NCBI RefSeq assembly: GCF_008364795.1 | Contig: NZ_VTTM01000001.1 | Span: 682,001 to 746,000 of the forward strand | DNA from: Azospirillum oryzae | GTDB taxonomy: Bacteria; Pseudomonadota; Alphaproteobacteria; Azospirillales; Azospirillaceae | Length of the DNA: 64,000 nucleotides | Direction of reading: 5' to 3' | Shown here: one piece after another, positions 18,261 to 27,282 of the stretch | Layout: every line of letters starts with the position of its first letter | How positions within the stretch are numbered: position 1 is the first letter of the stretch | Program-made: the position numbers and the translations under genes | Notes under the pieces: generated by a model | What the model was told of the DNA's origin: nothing | The model's database searches: none | What the model saw: only the letters and a program-made list of their open reading frames with translations

Positions 18261-18562
18261 GGACGCTCCGGAAGACCGCTCCGGTCACGCCACGAACCCA
18301 AGAGACCTGCGGACCGGGACTGACGTTCTACCGCCGCGACGCGACGGAAGCGAGGCAAATTTCGCGTCACGCGCCGTCGCAACCCTGCTTTGCCCCCGGA
18401 CCGGCGGCGATCGGCGGTCGGCCGCGTTCCTTGAATGACCAATCAATTCCCTCAACCACGTCATGGTTATACCTAACTGTGTCTTAACTCATTAGCTTGC
18501 ATACCTTCCAATGCCGGAGCCACCCGCCGGGCTCCGATGGTTCCGTTTGCTGGAGAGTTGAG
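18261..18562. other. divergent intergenic region between alaC and the NIT-domain receptor
   Basis: This 302-base gap must hold both divergent promoters. Visible structure includes a CtrA-like box at 18473-18488 and a 7-base hairpin in the receptor leader (CGGAGCC at 18515-18521 with GGCTCCG at 18530-18536). No open reading frame here looks real. Confidence 0.6.
18473..18488 (+). promoter_or_regulatory. candidate CtrA box upstream of chemoreceptor
   Basis: CTAACTGTGTCTTAAC matches the alphaproteobacterial CtrA consensus TTAA-N7-TTAAC with one mismatch in the first half site. It lies 75-90 bases upstream of the chemoreceptor start codon. CtrA controls motility and chemotaxis genes in several Rhodospirillales, which fits. 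This is a sequence match only. Confidence 0.35.
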
Positions 18563-20638
18563 ATGGTATCGCTGCTGAAGGCCGCCGACGGCCTGCTCGG
18601 GAACATGCGCTTCGCGCGGAAGATGGCGCTTGCCCTGTCGGTCCCGATGGCGGGCGTGGTCGTGCTGTCGTCCCTGCTGGTGTGGGAGCAGGTCGACGCC
18701 AGCCGCCGGGCCGCCGACCTTGCGTCCGTCACCCGCCTGTCGGTCGGCATGACCAGCCTTGTGCATGAACTGCAGAAGGAGCGCGGTTCCTCCTCCATCT
18801 ACCTCAGCGGCAAGCGGGACGAAGACCGCCGGCGCATGGACGGCGTGCGCGCCGTCGCCGATGCGAAGCTGGCCGACCTGACCCGGCAGTTCGCCGATGT
18901 CCGCATCCGCGATCCCCATGTCGCCGCGGCGATTGCCGGCGCCCGCGACGCACTGTCGCAGCTGTCGCGGCTGCGGTCCGGGGTGGACAGCACGGCCCAA
19001 TCCTCCATGGAGGTGGTGGCGAGCTACAGCGCGATGATCCGCAAGCTGCTGGATGCCACCGGGCAGGCGCGCTCCCTGTCCGACGACAGCGACCAGCTGC
19101 GCGCCGCCGACGCCATGGTCGCCCTGTCGGAAGCGAAGGAGCGGCTGGGCCAGCAGCGCGCCGTCGGCGGCGGCGCCTTCCGCAAGGACCGCTTTCCCGC
19201 CGATGCGCATGAGCGCTTCATAGAGTTGTCCGGCGAGTACAAGGCGCTGATGACCGGCCTGAAGGCGAAGCTGACCGCCGAAGAGGCGGGTTTTTACGAC
19301 CGGACGGTCGCCGGCCCGGCCATCGCCGAGGTGGAGCGGATGCGGCGCATCGGCATCGTTTCGGCCTATGGCGGGGCCGACAACCAGGGGGTCGATGCCG
19401 GCAAGTGGTTCGACACCATCACCGTGACCATCGACATGCTGCGCAGCGTCGAGACCCATGTGGCGGACGACCTGATCGCGCTCGCCAACCGCGACGCGGA
19501 GGATGCGACGACGCGGCTGACCGGCGTGGCCGCCGGCCTTGCCACCCTTCTGGTGGTGATGACGCTCATCGCCTATCTGGTTGCCCGCAACATCACCCGG
19601 CCCATCGCCCGGCTGAACGGCGACATGGGGCGCCTGGAGGCCGGCGAACGCGACCTGTCCATCCACGGCGCCGGGCGTGCCGACGAGCTGGGCGCCATGG
19701 CCCGCAGCCTGGACCAGTTCCGCCTCAGCCTTGCCGAGGCCGACCGGCTCGCCGCCGAACAGCGGCAGCACCAGGAGGACCGCCTGCGCGAGGCCGAGCG
19801 GCTGGAACGGCTGGTGGCGGAGTTCGACCGTCACATCGAGACGGTCGCCGAACAGCTGGCGGGCGCCGCCAGCGGCCTGCGCGGCAATGCCGAACGGATG
19901 AGCAGCATCGCGTCGCAAACCGAAAACCATGTGCTGTCGGTTGCCCGCGCGTCCGAAGGTGCTTCCGAGAATGTCCAGGCCGTGGCCGCGGCGACGGAGG
20001 AACTGACCGCGTCCATCTCGGAGATCGGCCGGCAGATGACGGGGTCGACCGAGATGGCGGAGCGGGCGGTCAACGACGTCCGCCGCACCGCCGGCATCAT
20101 CGCCGACCTCAACGGCGCCGCCCAGCAGGTGGGCGAGATCGTGCGCATGATCACCGACATCGCCAGCCAGACCAATCTGCTGGCCCTCAACGCCACCATC
20201 GAGGCCGCCCGCGCGGGCGAGGCCGGCAAGGGTTTCGCCGTGGTGGCGCAGGAGGTGAAACAGCTCGCCAGCCAGACCGCCAAGGCAACGGAGGACATCA
20301 CCGCCAAGGTCGCGGAAATCCAGTCGGCGACCGACCACACCGTCCAGGCCATCGGCGACATCGGCACCGTCGTCACCCACATCGAGGAGAACATCTCCGC
20401 CGTCGCCGCCGCCGTGGAGGAGCAGAACGCCGCCACCGCGGAGATCGGCCGCAATGTCCGTCAGGCCGCCGACGGCACCGACCAGGTCTCCCACAACGCG
20501 TCGCTGGTCGGCACCGAAGCCGGCCGCGCCGGCGCCATGGCGAAGGAGGTTCTCACCATGGCCGATGCGCTGAAACGGAGCACCGACAGCCTGCGCGGCG
20601 ACGTGGCCGACTTCATCGGGAAGATCCGGGCGGCGTGA
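18563..20638 (+). CDS. methyl-accepting chemotaxis protein with NIT-type sensor domain
   Basis: This is a 691-residue chemoreceptor. The first membrane helix is at about 21-42 and the second at about 322-344. The periplasmic sensor between them begins [19 protein letters not shown], the hallmark of the NIT (nitrate/nitrite-responsive) fold. HAMP follows (about 345-400), then the long signalling coiled coil. Its hairpin tip, [23 protein letters not shown] in overlapping parts, falls near residues 533-560. The ATG at 18563 has GGAG eleven bases upstream and is preferred to a GTG- or ATG-led extension that would place a Cys-rich tail before the first helix. It is convergent with the REC-HPt gene. 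Nitrate or nitrite as ligand is inferred from the domain. Confidence 0.92.
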   Translation: MVSLLKAADGLLGNMRFARKMALALSVPMAGVVVLSSLLVWEQVDASRRAADLASVTRLSVGMTSLVHELQKERGSSSIYLSGKRDEDRRRMDGVRAVADAKLADLTRQFADVRIRDPHVAAAIAGARDALSQLSRLRSGVDSTAQSSMEVVASYSAMIRKLLDATGQARSLSDDSDQLRAADAMVALSEAKERLGQQRAVGGGAFRKDRFPADAHERFIELSGEYKALMTGLKAKLTAEEAGFYDRTVAGPAIAEVERMRRIGIVSAYGGADNQGVDAGKWFDTITVTIDMLRSVETHVADDLIALANRDAEDATTRLTGVAAGLATLLVVMTLIAYLVARNITRPIARLNGDMGRLEAGERDLSIHGAGRADELGAMARSLDQFRLSLAEADRLAAEQRQHQEDRLREAERLERLVAEFDRHIETVAEQLAGAASGLRGNAERMSSIASQTENHVLSVARASEGASENVQAVAAATEELTASISEIGRQMTGSTEMAERAVNDVRRTAGIIADLNGAAQQVGEIVRMITDIASQTNLLALNATIEAARAGEAGKGFAVVAQEVKQLASQTAKATEDITAKVAEIQSATDHTVQAIGDIGTVVTHIEENISAVAAAVEEQNAATAEIGRNVRQAADGTDQVSHNASLVGTEAGRAGAMAKEVLTMADALKRSTDSLRGDVADFIGKIRAA

Positions 20639-20681
20639 CGGGGATTGGGGAGCGGTTGAAGCGGGCGGCGAACGCGGCCCC

Positions 20682-21749
20682 TCACCCCACCCCGGTCGCT
20701 TTGGCGTATTTCCGTTTCGCCACCTCCAGCGACGCCAGCAGCTGCTGACCGGTCGCCCCGCCGTCGCCGCTGACGCGGCCGGTCATCACCGCCTTGATCG
20801 CGTCCACATGGGCCTTGAACAGCAGATGCTCGCTGGCGGTCACCGTGGTCAGGCCGCTGCGGGTGGCCTCGTAGAGCGACTTGGCGATGTGGGTGATCAG
20901 GGGATAGCCGAAGATGCCGCCCTGCCCGCGCATCTCGTGGGCGGAGCGGTTGACCTGGGCCAGCAGGGCGGGCACCGAGTCCGGCTCCCGCGGCAGGCGG
21001 TCGACGCGGCGGCCCATCTCCTCCACCTCCGCGCCGATCCACACGGCATAGTCGCCGGCGCGGTTCAGGATTTCCTCCTCCGCGGCGGCGAGCACCTCCG
21101 GCGGCAGGGTCGGCACCGGATCGCGCGGGGCGAGGCCGACCTTGGCGCCCAGCCGGTTGGGCAGGTCGAAATAGATCACGGGGAAGCGGTCGATGCCGCG
21201 CGCCTTCGACGCGCTGTGCACCACCAGGATCTCCGACGGCGCGGTCGTCCGGCAATCCATGGCGACCGGCTTGTCGGCGCGGCGGCGGTCGGGACCGAAA
21301 TAGCCCTTGGCCAGAACGAAGCGGCGCGGCCGGGCGATGGCGAACAGCAGCCGGCTGGCGATGGTCTGGGCGGAAAAAGGCTTGGCGATGAAGTCGGTGG
21401 CGCCGAGATCGCGCGCCTGCTCCACATACTGACGGTCGGCGGCGCCCGACAGCATCAGCACCGGCAGGAACTTGTCCGGGCTCTTGGGGCTGTAGCGGAT
21501 CCAGCGCAGCAGCATCAGCCCGTTCACCTCGGGCATCACCAGATCGGACAGGATCAGGTCGACCGGGGCGGTCCCCGGCGGCAGGGCCGCGCGGCGGTCC
21601 TCCAGCCAGCGGATGGCGTCGGCGCCGCTCGCCACCCCCTCGACCCGGCCGATGCCGATGGCGCGCAGGGTGGCGGTCAGGACCGAGCGGATGAAGCCGC
21701 TGTCCTCCACCACCAGGACCGAGAGAAGATCGAGCTTCGGCTGGGTCAT
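20682..21749 (-). CDS. response regulator with C-terminal HPt-like domain
   Basis: This is a 355-residue cytoplasmic protein. Residues 9-135 are a receiver with phospho-Asp69 (LILSDLVMPEVNG), acidic residues in VVEDSG and Lys123 (FIAKPF). A linker leads to an all-helical C-terminal half in which SAHEMRGQGGIFGYPL (His271) matches the HPt signature HxxRGxxG. It could therefore accept phosphate at Asp and pass it through His, or sequester it. The ATG at 21749 has AGAGGGCG directly upstream. Longer in-frame starts exist at up to 21848, but their added sequence looks random. It is convergent with the NIT-domain receptor. No kinase is beside it. Confidence 0.83.
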   Translation of the reverse strand: MTQPKLDLLSVLVVEDSGFIRSVLTATLRAIGIGRVEGVASGADAIRWLEDRRAALPPGTAPVDLILSDLVMPEVNGLMLLRWIRYSPKSPDKFLPVLMLSGAADRQYVEQARDLGATDFIAKPFSAQTIASRLLFAIARPRRFVLAKGYFGPDRRRADKPVAMDCRTTAPSEILVVHSASKARGIDRFPVIYFDLPNRLGAKVGLAPRDPVPTLPPEVLAAAEEEILNRAGDYAVWIGAEVEEMGRRVDRLPREPDSVPALLAQVNRSAHEMRGQGGIFGYPLITHIAKSLYEATRSGLTTVTASEHLLFKAHVDAIKAVMTGRVSGDGGATGQQLLASLEVAKRKYAKATGVG

Positions 21750-21916
21750 CGCCCTCTGCTTCGGCAACCGGGCCATATCGCCGCATTCAAATTCCACTTC
21801 TGGCACAACCGCGCCCGATTGGCGAGCGGCAAGCGGAACGGAAGACAAACCGGCCGGCCGCGGTTACCCTCCCCTCGCCGGAAGGCCCAACAATCAATCA
21901 GGAGAGGAACCGCCCG

Positions 21917-22489
21917 ATGCCGCAACCCGATCATGTCATGGCCCTGCCCCTGCCGGAAAAGCCGGACCTCGATCCCGACATGCAGGTCCTGTTCGACAAG
22001 TGCGATGAGAAGCTGGGCTTCGTGCCCAACGTGCTCCGGGCCTACAGCCTGCGGCCGAAGAAGCTGCGCAACTTCGCCATGCTCTACAACGAGCTGATGC
22101 TGGGCGAGAGCGGTCTCAGCAAGCTGGAGCGCGAGATGATCGCCGTCGTCGTCTCCTCCGCCAACCATTGCTACTACTGCCTCGTCGCCCATGGGCAGGC
22201 GGTGCGCAAGCTGTCCGGCGATCCGGAACTGGGCGAGATGCTGGTCGCCAACTACCGCGTCGCCCCGCTGGAGCCGCGCCAGCGCGCCATGCTCGATTTC
22301 GCCTGGAAGCTGACCGAGAACCCGATGTCGGTGGGCGAAGCCGACCGCGAGGCGCTGCGCGCCGTCGGATTCGGCGCGGAGGACATCTTCGACATTGCCG
22401 ACACGGCCGCCTTCTACAACATGTCCAACCGTCTGGCGACCGCGGTGGACATGATCCCGAACCGCGAGTACCACAGCCAGGATCGTTGA
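21917..22489 (+). CDS. AhpD-like peroxidase-related protein
   Basis: This is a 190-residue protein of the carboxymuconolactone decarboxylase/AhpD superfamily (uncharacterised peroxidase-related group). The redox CxxC is present in NHCYYCLVAHGQAV with the following His, and LSKLEREMIAVVVSSAN precedes it. The C-terminal EDIFDIADTAAFYNMSNRLATA is also typical. Family members use the CxxC as a thiol peroxidase or disulfide reductant. The start is ATG with CAGGAGAGG upstream. It precedes sppA by 42 bases on the same strand, so co-transcription is possible. Confidence 0.9.
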   Translation: MPQPDHVMALPLPEKPDLDPDMQVLFDKCDEKLGFVPNVLRAYSLRPKKLRNFAMLYNELMLGESGLSKLEREMIAVVVSSANHCYYCLVAHGQAVRKLSGDPELGEMLVANYRVAPLEPRQRAMLDFAWKLTENPMSVGEADREALRAVGFGAEDIFDIADTAAFYNMSNRLATAVDMIPNREYHSQDR

Positions 22490-22531
22490 GGTCGTTCATC
22501 GCCTTCGTCGAGGCCACACAGGGTAGGAATC

Positions 22532-24283
22532 ATGGCGATCGTCCGTTTCTTCGTCCGTCTGTTCGCGCTCATCGGCCTGCTTCTGGTGGCCGGCGCGGTG
22601 ACGGTGGCGGTGCTGGTGGTGCGACATGAACCCACCCTGCCCGATGCGGTGGTGCTGGACCTCGACCTGACCAAGCCGCTGGCGGAGAGCGACAGCGGCA
22701 AGATCGGCAGCCTGTTCGAACACCAGACCACCCTGCGCGAGGTGCTGGACGCGCTGGACGGCGGACGGCGCGACCCGCGGGTGAAGGGCGTGCTGGCCCG
22801 CTTCGGCGACGACAGCATCGGCTTCGCCCAGACGCAGGAACTGCGGACCGCCATCGAGCGGTTCCGCGCGTCGGGCCGGTTCGCCGTCGCCTTCGCCGAG
22901 GAATATGGCGGGGCCGGGGCCGGCAACCGCTCCTACCTGCTGGCCAGCGCCTTCGACGAGGTCTGGCTGCAGCCGATGGGCACGCTCGGCATCACCGGAC
23001 TGTCGGCGGAGCTGCCCTTCGCGCGCGGCGCCCTCGACCAGCTGGGCGTGCAGCCGAACTTCGCCCAGCGCGAGCAATACAAGAGCTTCGCCGAGACCTT
23101 CACCAAATCCGGCATGACCCCCGCCAACCGCGAGATGATGGAGGCGCTGGTCACCGATCTCGGCAACCAGCTGGTCGACGGCATCGCCAAGAGCCGGCGC
23201 CTCGCCCCCGCGATGGTCAGGGCCGCCATCGACAAGGCGCCGCTGCTGAGCAAGGAGGCGCTGGACCAGAAGTTCGTCGACCGGCTCGGCTACGCCGACG
23301 AGGCGCGCGACGAGGCGCTGAAACGCGCCGGCGCCGGGGCGGAGGCGATGGAGCCGGCCGATTACCTGTCGGTCGCCGGCAACCCGAACGGCAAGGGGCC
23401 GACCATCGCCCTGATCCACGCCGTCGGCACCATCACCGGCGGCGAGAGCGGCAAGCCGGCGCTGGGCGGCACCTCCGCCGGGTCGGAGACCATCGTCGAC
23501 GCCATCGAGGAGGCGGCCGACGATCCCGACGTGCGCGCCATCCTGCTCCGCATCGACAGCGGCGGCGGCGCCGTCTCGGCGTCCGAGGCGATCCGCCGGG
23601 CGCTGGTCAGGGCGCGGCAGAGCGGCAAGCCGGTGGTCGCCAGCATGGGCGACACCGCGGCGTCGGGCGGCTACTGGATCGCGCTCGCCGCCGACCGCAT
23701 CGTCGCGTCCCCCGCCACCATCACCGGGTCGATCGGCGTCGTCGCCGGCAAATTCGCCATCGGCGGCCTGTCCGACAAGCTGGGCATCCAGTGGGACCGG
23801 GTGCAGGGCGGACGCAACGCCGGCATGTGGTCGCCGCTGCGCCCCTTCGACGACAGCGAAACCGAACGGCTGAACGCCATCATCGACGACACCTACGCCA
23901 ACTTCCTGCAGCGGGTGGCCGAGGCCCGGCACATGACGCCCGAACAGGCACGCGGCGTCGCCAAGGGCCGCGTCTGGACCGGCGCCCAGGCCCGCGAACT
24001 CGGCCTTGTCGACGATCTCGGCGGGCAGGAGCAGGCGCTGACCCTGGCCCGCACCGCCGCCGGCCTGTCGCCCGACGCCCCGGTGACGCTGGCCCCGTAC
24101 CCGCCACCGAAATCAATGACGGACCAGCTGCTGGATCTGGTGGCCGGCAAGGGAGAGCTTGTCGGCGCGCTCGCCGCCGTGGCGGAGCTGCGCCCGCTGC
24201 TGGCCCACCTGCGCCCCCTGCTCGCCGCCGCCCAGGCAGACGGCGTGCAGGCCCGCATGCCGGCGATGACGCTGGAGCGGTGA
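22532..24283 (+). CDS. sppA: signal peptide peptidase SppA, 67K type
   Basis: This is a 583-residue membrane-anchored serine protease that digests cleaved signal peptides. An N-terminal helix (about 8-30) is followed by two tandem S49/ClpP-like halves, as in E. coli SppA. The catalytic Ser378 lies in TAASGGYWIALAADRI in the C-terminal half and the general-base Lys184 in REQYKSFAETF in the N-terminal half. This split Lys/Ser dyad is the family signature. The start is ATG with GGGTAGGAA upstream. An MFS exporter follows after 80 bases, but a link is not evident. Confidence 0.94.
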   Translation: MAIVRFFVRLFALIGLLLVAGAVTVAVLVVRHEPTLPDAVVLDLDLTKPLAESDSGKIGSLFEHQTTLREVLDALDGGRRDPRVKGVLARFGDDSIGFAQTQELRTAIERFRASGRFAVAFAEEYGGAGAGNRSYLLASAFDEVWLQPMGTLGITGLSAELPFARGALDQLGVQPNFAQREQYKSFAETFTKSGMTPANREMMEALVTDLGNQLVDGIAKSRRLAPAMVRAAIDKAPLLSKEALDQKFVDRLGYADEARDEALKRAGAGAEAMEPADYLSVAGNPNGKGPTIALIHAVGTITGGESGKPALGGTSAGSETIVDAIEEAADDPDVRAILLRIDSGGGAVSASEAIRRALVRARQSGKPVVASMGDTAASGGYWIALAADRIVASPATITGSIGVVAGKFAIGGLSDKLGIQWDRVQGGRNAGMWSPLRPFDDSETERLNAIIDDTYANFLQRVAEARHMTPEQARGVAKGRVWTGAQARELGLVDDLGGQEQALTLARTAAGLSPDAPVTLAPYPPPKSMTDQLLDLVAGKGELVGALAAVAELRPLLAHLRPLLAAAQADGVQARMPAMTLER

Positions 24284-24363
24284 GAGGCGCCTGGACCAAA
24301 TCCCTTCCCCCCGGGGAGGGGGATATCCCCGCTCAAAGACCTCAACGTCCGAGACGATCGACC

Positions 24364-25920
24364 ATGACAGAGACCGCCGCCAGCCCGTCGCAAGCCGCCG
24401 ACGACCATCCCGTCTTCACCCACCAGGAAATCCTGCGTGTGTTCAGCGGGGTGGCGCTGGCGATGCTGATGGCGGCGATGGACCAGACCATCGTCGCCAC
24501 CGCGCTGCCGACGATGGCCAGCCAGTTCGGCGGGCTGGACATGCTGCCCTGGGTGGTCACCGCATATCTGCTGACCTCCACCACCACGACGCCGATCTAC
24601 GGCAAGCTGTCGGACCTCTACGGCCGCAAGCGGGTGCTGCAAACGGCGATCATGCTGTTCCTGGCCGGTTCGCTGCTGTGCGCGATGGCGCAGAGCATGA
24701 CCCAGCTGATCCTGTTCCGCGGGCTACAGGGGTTGGGCGGCGGCGGGCTGATGTCGCTGGCCTTCACCATCATCGGCGACGTGGTCGCCCCGCGCGAACG
24801 CGGCCGCTACCAGGGGATGATCGGCGGCGTCTTCGCGCTGGCCAGCGTCGCCGGACCGCTGCTGGGCGGCATCTTTACCGAAACCATCGGCTGGCACTGG
24901 ATCTTCCTCATCAACCTGCCGCTGGGCGTCGCTGCGTTCGCCATGACGCGCAGCACCCTGTCGCGCCTGCCCGCCGGCCGGGCGAAGCCGCGCATCGATC
25001 TGGCCGGGGCGGCGCTGCTGACCGGTGCGGTGACCAGCCTGCTGATCGTCGCCACCCGCGGCGAAGCCATGGGCTGGGGCAGCCCGGCGGCGCTCGGCCT
25101 GCTGGCGGCCGGCCTCGTCATGCTGGCGGTCTTCCTGTGGCACGAACGCCGGATCGAGGAGCCGATCCTGCCGTTGCACCTGTTCCGCCGCCCGGTGGTG
25201 GCGGTGGCGACGCCGGTGGTCGCCGTGTCGGCGATGGTGCTGTTCGCCGGCATCGTCTATCTGCCGCTGCACCTGCAGCTGGTGCAGGGGACCAGCGCCA
25301 CCGTGTCGGGGCTGCTGCTTCTGCCGCTGGTGCTGGGCATGACCTTCGGGTCGGTCGGCGGCGGACGGCTGATCGCGAAGACCGGCCGCTACAAGGTCTT
25401 CCCGCTGGCCGGGCTGGCGCTGTCGGGCGTGATGTACGCGCTGCTGGGCACCCTGCCGGAACTGGCCGCGGACGGCCTGTGGTCGACGCTGATCCTGGTG
25501 CCGCTGGGCATGGGTCTGGGGCTGGTAATGCCGGTGATGACGGTCGCCGTGCAGAATGCGGTGGAGCAGCGCGACCTCGGCGCCGCCACCGCGTCGGTCG
25601 GCTTCTTCCGCTCGCTCGGCGGGTCGGTCGGCGTCGCGGTGTTCGGCGCCGTCTTCAACGCCGTGGTGTCGGACCGGCTGGAGGGCGCCGGCCTGTCCGG
25701 CCGCGCCGTGCTGGACCATGGCGCCGCCGCCCTGGCCGCCCTGCCCCCGGCCGCCCGCGCCGGCGTGGTGGCGACGCTGGAGCATGGCTTCGCCACTCTG
25801 TTCCTGCTGGCCGCGGCACTGGCGGTCGTCTCCTTCGCGATGACGCTGTTCCTGAAGGAACTGCCGCTGCGTTCCGCCAATCCGGGCCGTGCCAAAGGCG
25901 CCCCGGCGGCGAAGGGATGA
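24364..25920 (+). CDS. MFS multidrug exporter, DHA2/EmrB type
   Basis: This is a 518-residue major-facilitator permease with about 14 membrane helices, the DHA2 (EmrB/QacA) layout. Family motifs include MDQTIVATALPTMASQFGG in the first helix, GKLSDLYGRKRV (motif A) in the loop after helix 2, and GLQGLGGGGLMSLAF. Members expel hydrophobic drugs or fatty acids using the proton gradient. Some need a membrane-fusion partner, and none is encoded next to it. The ATG at 24364 gives a cytosolic N-terminus of about 25 residues. The substrate is unknown. Confidence 0.9.
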   Translation: MTETAASPSQAADDHPVFTHQEILRVFSGVALAMLMAAMDQTIVATALPTMASQFGGLDMLPWVVTAYLLTSTTTTPIYGKLSDLYGRKRVLQTAIMLFLAGSLLCAMAQSMTQLILFRGLQGLGGGGLMSLAFTIIGDVVAPRERGRYQGMIGGVFALASVAGPLLGGIFTETIGWHWIFLINLPLGVAAFAMTRSTLSRLPAGRAKPRIDLAGAALLTGAVTSLLIVATRGEAMGWGSPAALGLLAAGLVMLAVFLWHERRIEEPILPLHLFRRPVVAVATPVVAVSAMVLFAGIVYLPLHLQLVQGTSATVSGLLLLPLVLGMTFGSVGGGRLIAKTGRYKVFPLAGLALSGVMYALLGTLPELAADGLWSTLILVPLGMGLGLVMPVMTVAVQNAVEQRDLGAATASVGFFRSLGGSVGVAVFGAVFNAVVSDRLEGAGLSGRAVLDHGAAALAALPPAARAGVVATLEHGFATLFLLAAALAVVSFAMTLFLKELPLRSANPGRAKGAPAAKG

Positions 25921-25939
25921 CCGGTCGGGAGTGACCGCG

Positions 25940-27028
25940 TCAGGACTTGTCGCTGGGGAAATGCCGCTCCTCCCCCAGCCTGTCCTCGATGTAGAGCAGG
26001 TTGACCAGGACCAGCACGACCACGGCGATCGGCGTCGCCAGGAACATGCCCATGATGCCGAACAGCACGCCGCCGGCGGCGATGGCGCCGATGGTGACCA
26101 CCGGCGGCAGGTCGACCACCCGCTTCTGCAACAGCGGCGTGATCAGGTTTCCCTCCACCTGCTGAATGACGAGGTAAAGCCCGGCGACCCACAGCGCGTC
26201 CTGCGGCGATTGGGCGAAGCCGATCAGCAGGGCCGGTACCGCCGCCAGGAAGGGGCCTACCAGCGGAATGAACTCCAAAAGCCCGGCCACCATGCCCAGC
26301 GCCAGCGCCGACGGGATGCCGAGAAGCCAGAGCCCCACCCCGATCATCGTCCCCACCGCCGCCATCGCCACCAGCTGCCCGATCAGCCACTTCCACAGGC
26401 TGTCGCCGGCCACCTCCATCACCTCGCAGGCCCGCTTCTGCCCGCGCGGCGGCACCAGCAGGACCACGCCGCGCTGATAAACCCCCGGCGACGCCGCCAG
26501 ATAGAGCGCCGCGAACATCACCACCACCGCATCGCCGACGACATAGACAAGGCCGGAGGCCAAGGAACTCAACTGGTTCATCCAGGGCCACTCCTTGCCC
26601 TGCTCCATGATGCGCTGGCGCCAGCCGTCGGGCAGCATGTCCATGGCCTTTGTCACCTGCTCCTGCAACTGGCCGAGCTGTGCCGCCATCGACGTGCCCA
26701 TCAGCCAGACGCCCCCACCGACCAGAAGCACCAGCAACAGCAGCACGATGGCAAGCGCCAGACCATGGCCCAGCCCCGTCCACCGCCGCACATAGCCGGT
26801 CAGCCGCTGCAGCAGGATGGCGAACAGCACGCCTGTGAAGATCAGCAGCAGCGTGCCCGACACCTTCCACAGGAAGATCCCCAGCGCCACCACCCCGGCG
26901 ACGATCAGGACCTTCCAGGTGAAGACGGCCAGCTCCCCGCGTCCGGCGCGCGCCGGCGGCTCGTCCTGCACCGCCCCGCCTCCCGGCTTGGCGGCCTGGT
27001 GGGCGGTTGGCCTGCTGGGTATCGCCAT
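25940..27028 (-). CDS. AI-2E/PerM family membrane transporter
   Basis: This is a 362-residue permease of the AI-2E family with about eight membrane helices: two near residues 27-65, one near 75-100, and five in the C-terminal half. The family block GLLEFIPLVGPFLAAVPALLIGF is intact. Members export autoinducer-2 or act as sodium/proton antiporters, and the substrate cannot be told here. The ATG at 27028 follows GGGAG by 9-13 bases and is preferred to the ATG at 27088, whose extension is Arg-rich and unlike the family. It is convergent with the MFS gene and runs away from the histidine-kinase gene. Confidence 0.88.
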   Translation of the reverse strand: MAIPSRPTAHQAAKPGGGAVQDEPPARAGRGELAVFTWKVLIVAGVVALGIFLWKVSGTLLLIFTGVLFAILLQRLTGYVRRWTGLGHGLALAIVLLLLVLLVGGGVWLMGTSMAAQLGQLQEQVTKAMDMLPDGWRQRIMEQGKEWPWMNQLSSLASGLVYVVGDAVVVMFAALYLAASPGVYQRGVVLLVPPRGQKRACEVMEVAGDSLWKWLIGQLVAMAAVGTMIGVGLWLLGIPSALALGMVAGLLEFIPLVGPFLAAVPALLIGFAQSPQDALWVAGLYLVIQQVEGNLITPLLQKRVVDLPPVVTIGAIAAGGVLFGIMGMFLATPIAVVVLVLVNLLYIEDRLGEERHFPSDKS

Positions 27029-27220
27029 CTTTCGAATCTCCCGCACTTGGCGCCGCCGGACGGACGGCCCTGGGGGAGAACGCGCCAATCCTGCCGACGT
27101 TGCGGAAAGTCAGCAGGCTAGGTCGTCGGCGATAGTCCGAAAATGGGTATGGAAGGTGCCGCAGGCGGCCCCATATCAAATGTGACGCCAAGGAGTCATT
27201 CTCGCTGATGTCACTTGAAG

Positions 27221-27247
27221 AGCCCGCCACCCGGCGGGCTTTTTTTT
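27221..27247 (+). terminator. strong intrinsic terminator with no annotated upstream gene
   Basis: AGCCCGCC and GGCGGGCT form a perfect 8-base stem with a 4-base loop, followed by eight consecutive T residues on the plus strand. Both neighbouring genes are on the minus strand, so the T-tract has the wrong polarity for them. It implies a plus-strand transcript arising between about 27030 and 27220. Confidence 0.8.
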
Positions 27248-27282
27248 GGGGACCGCCCTTTGCGCAGCCGGGCGTTCTGCCC

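Noticed and set aside
24295..24330. GC hairpin-like C- and G-runs between sppA and the MFS gene
   Set aside because: The arms mismatch and no T-tract follows, so it is not called a terminator.
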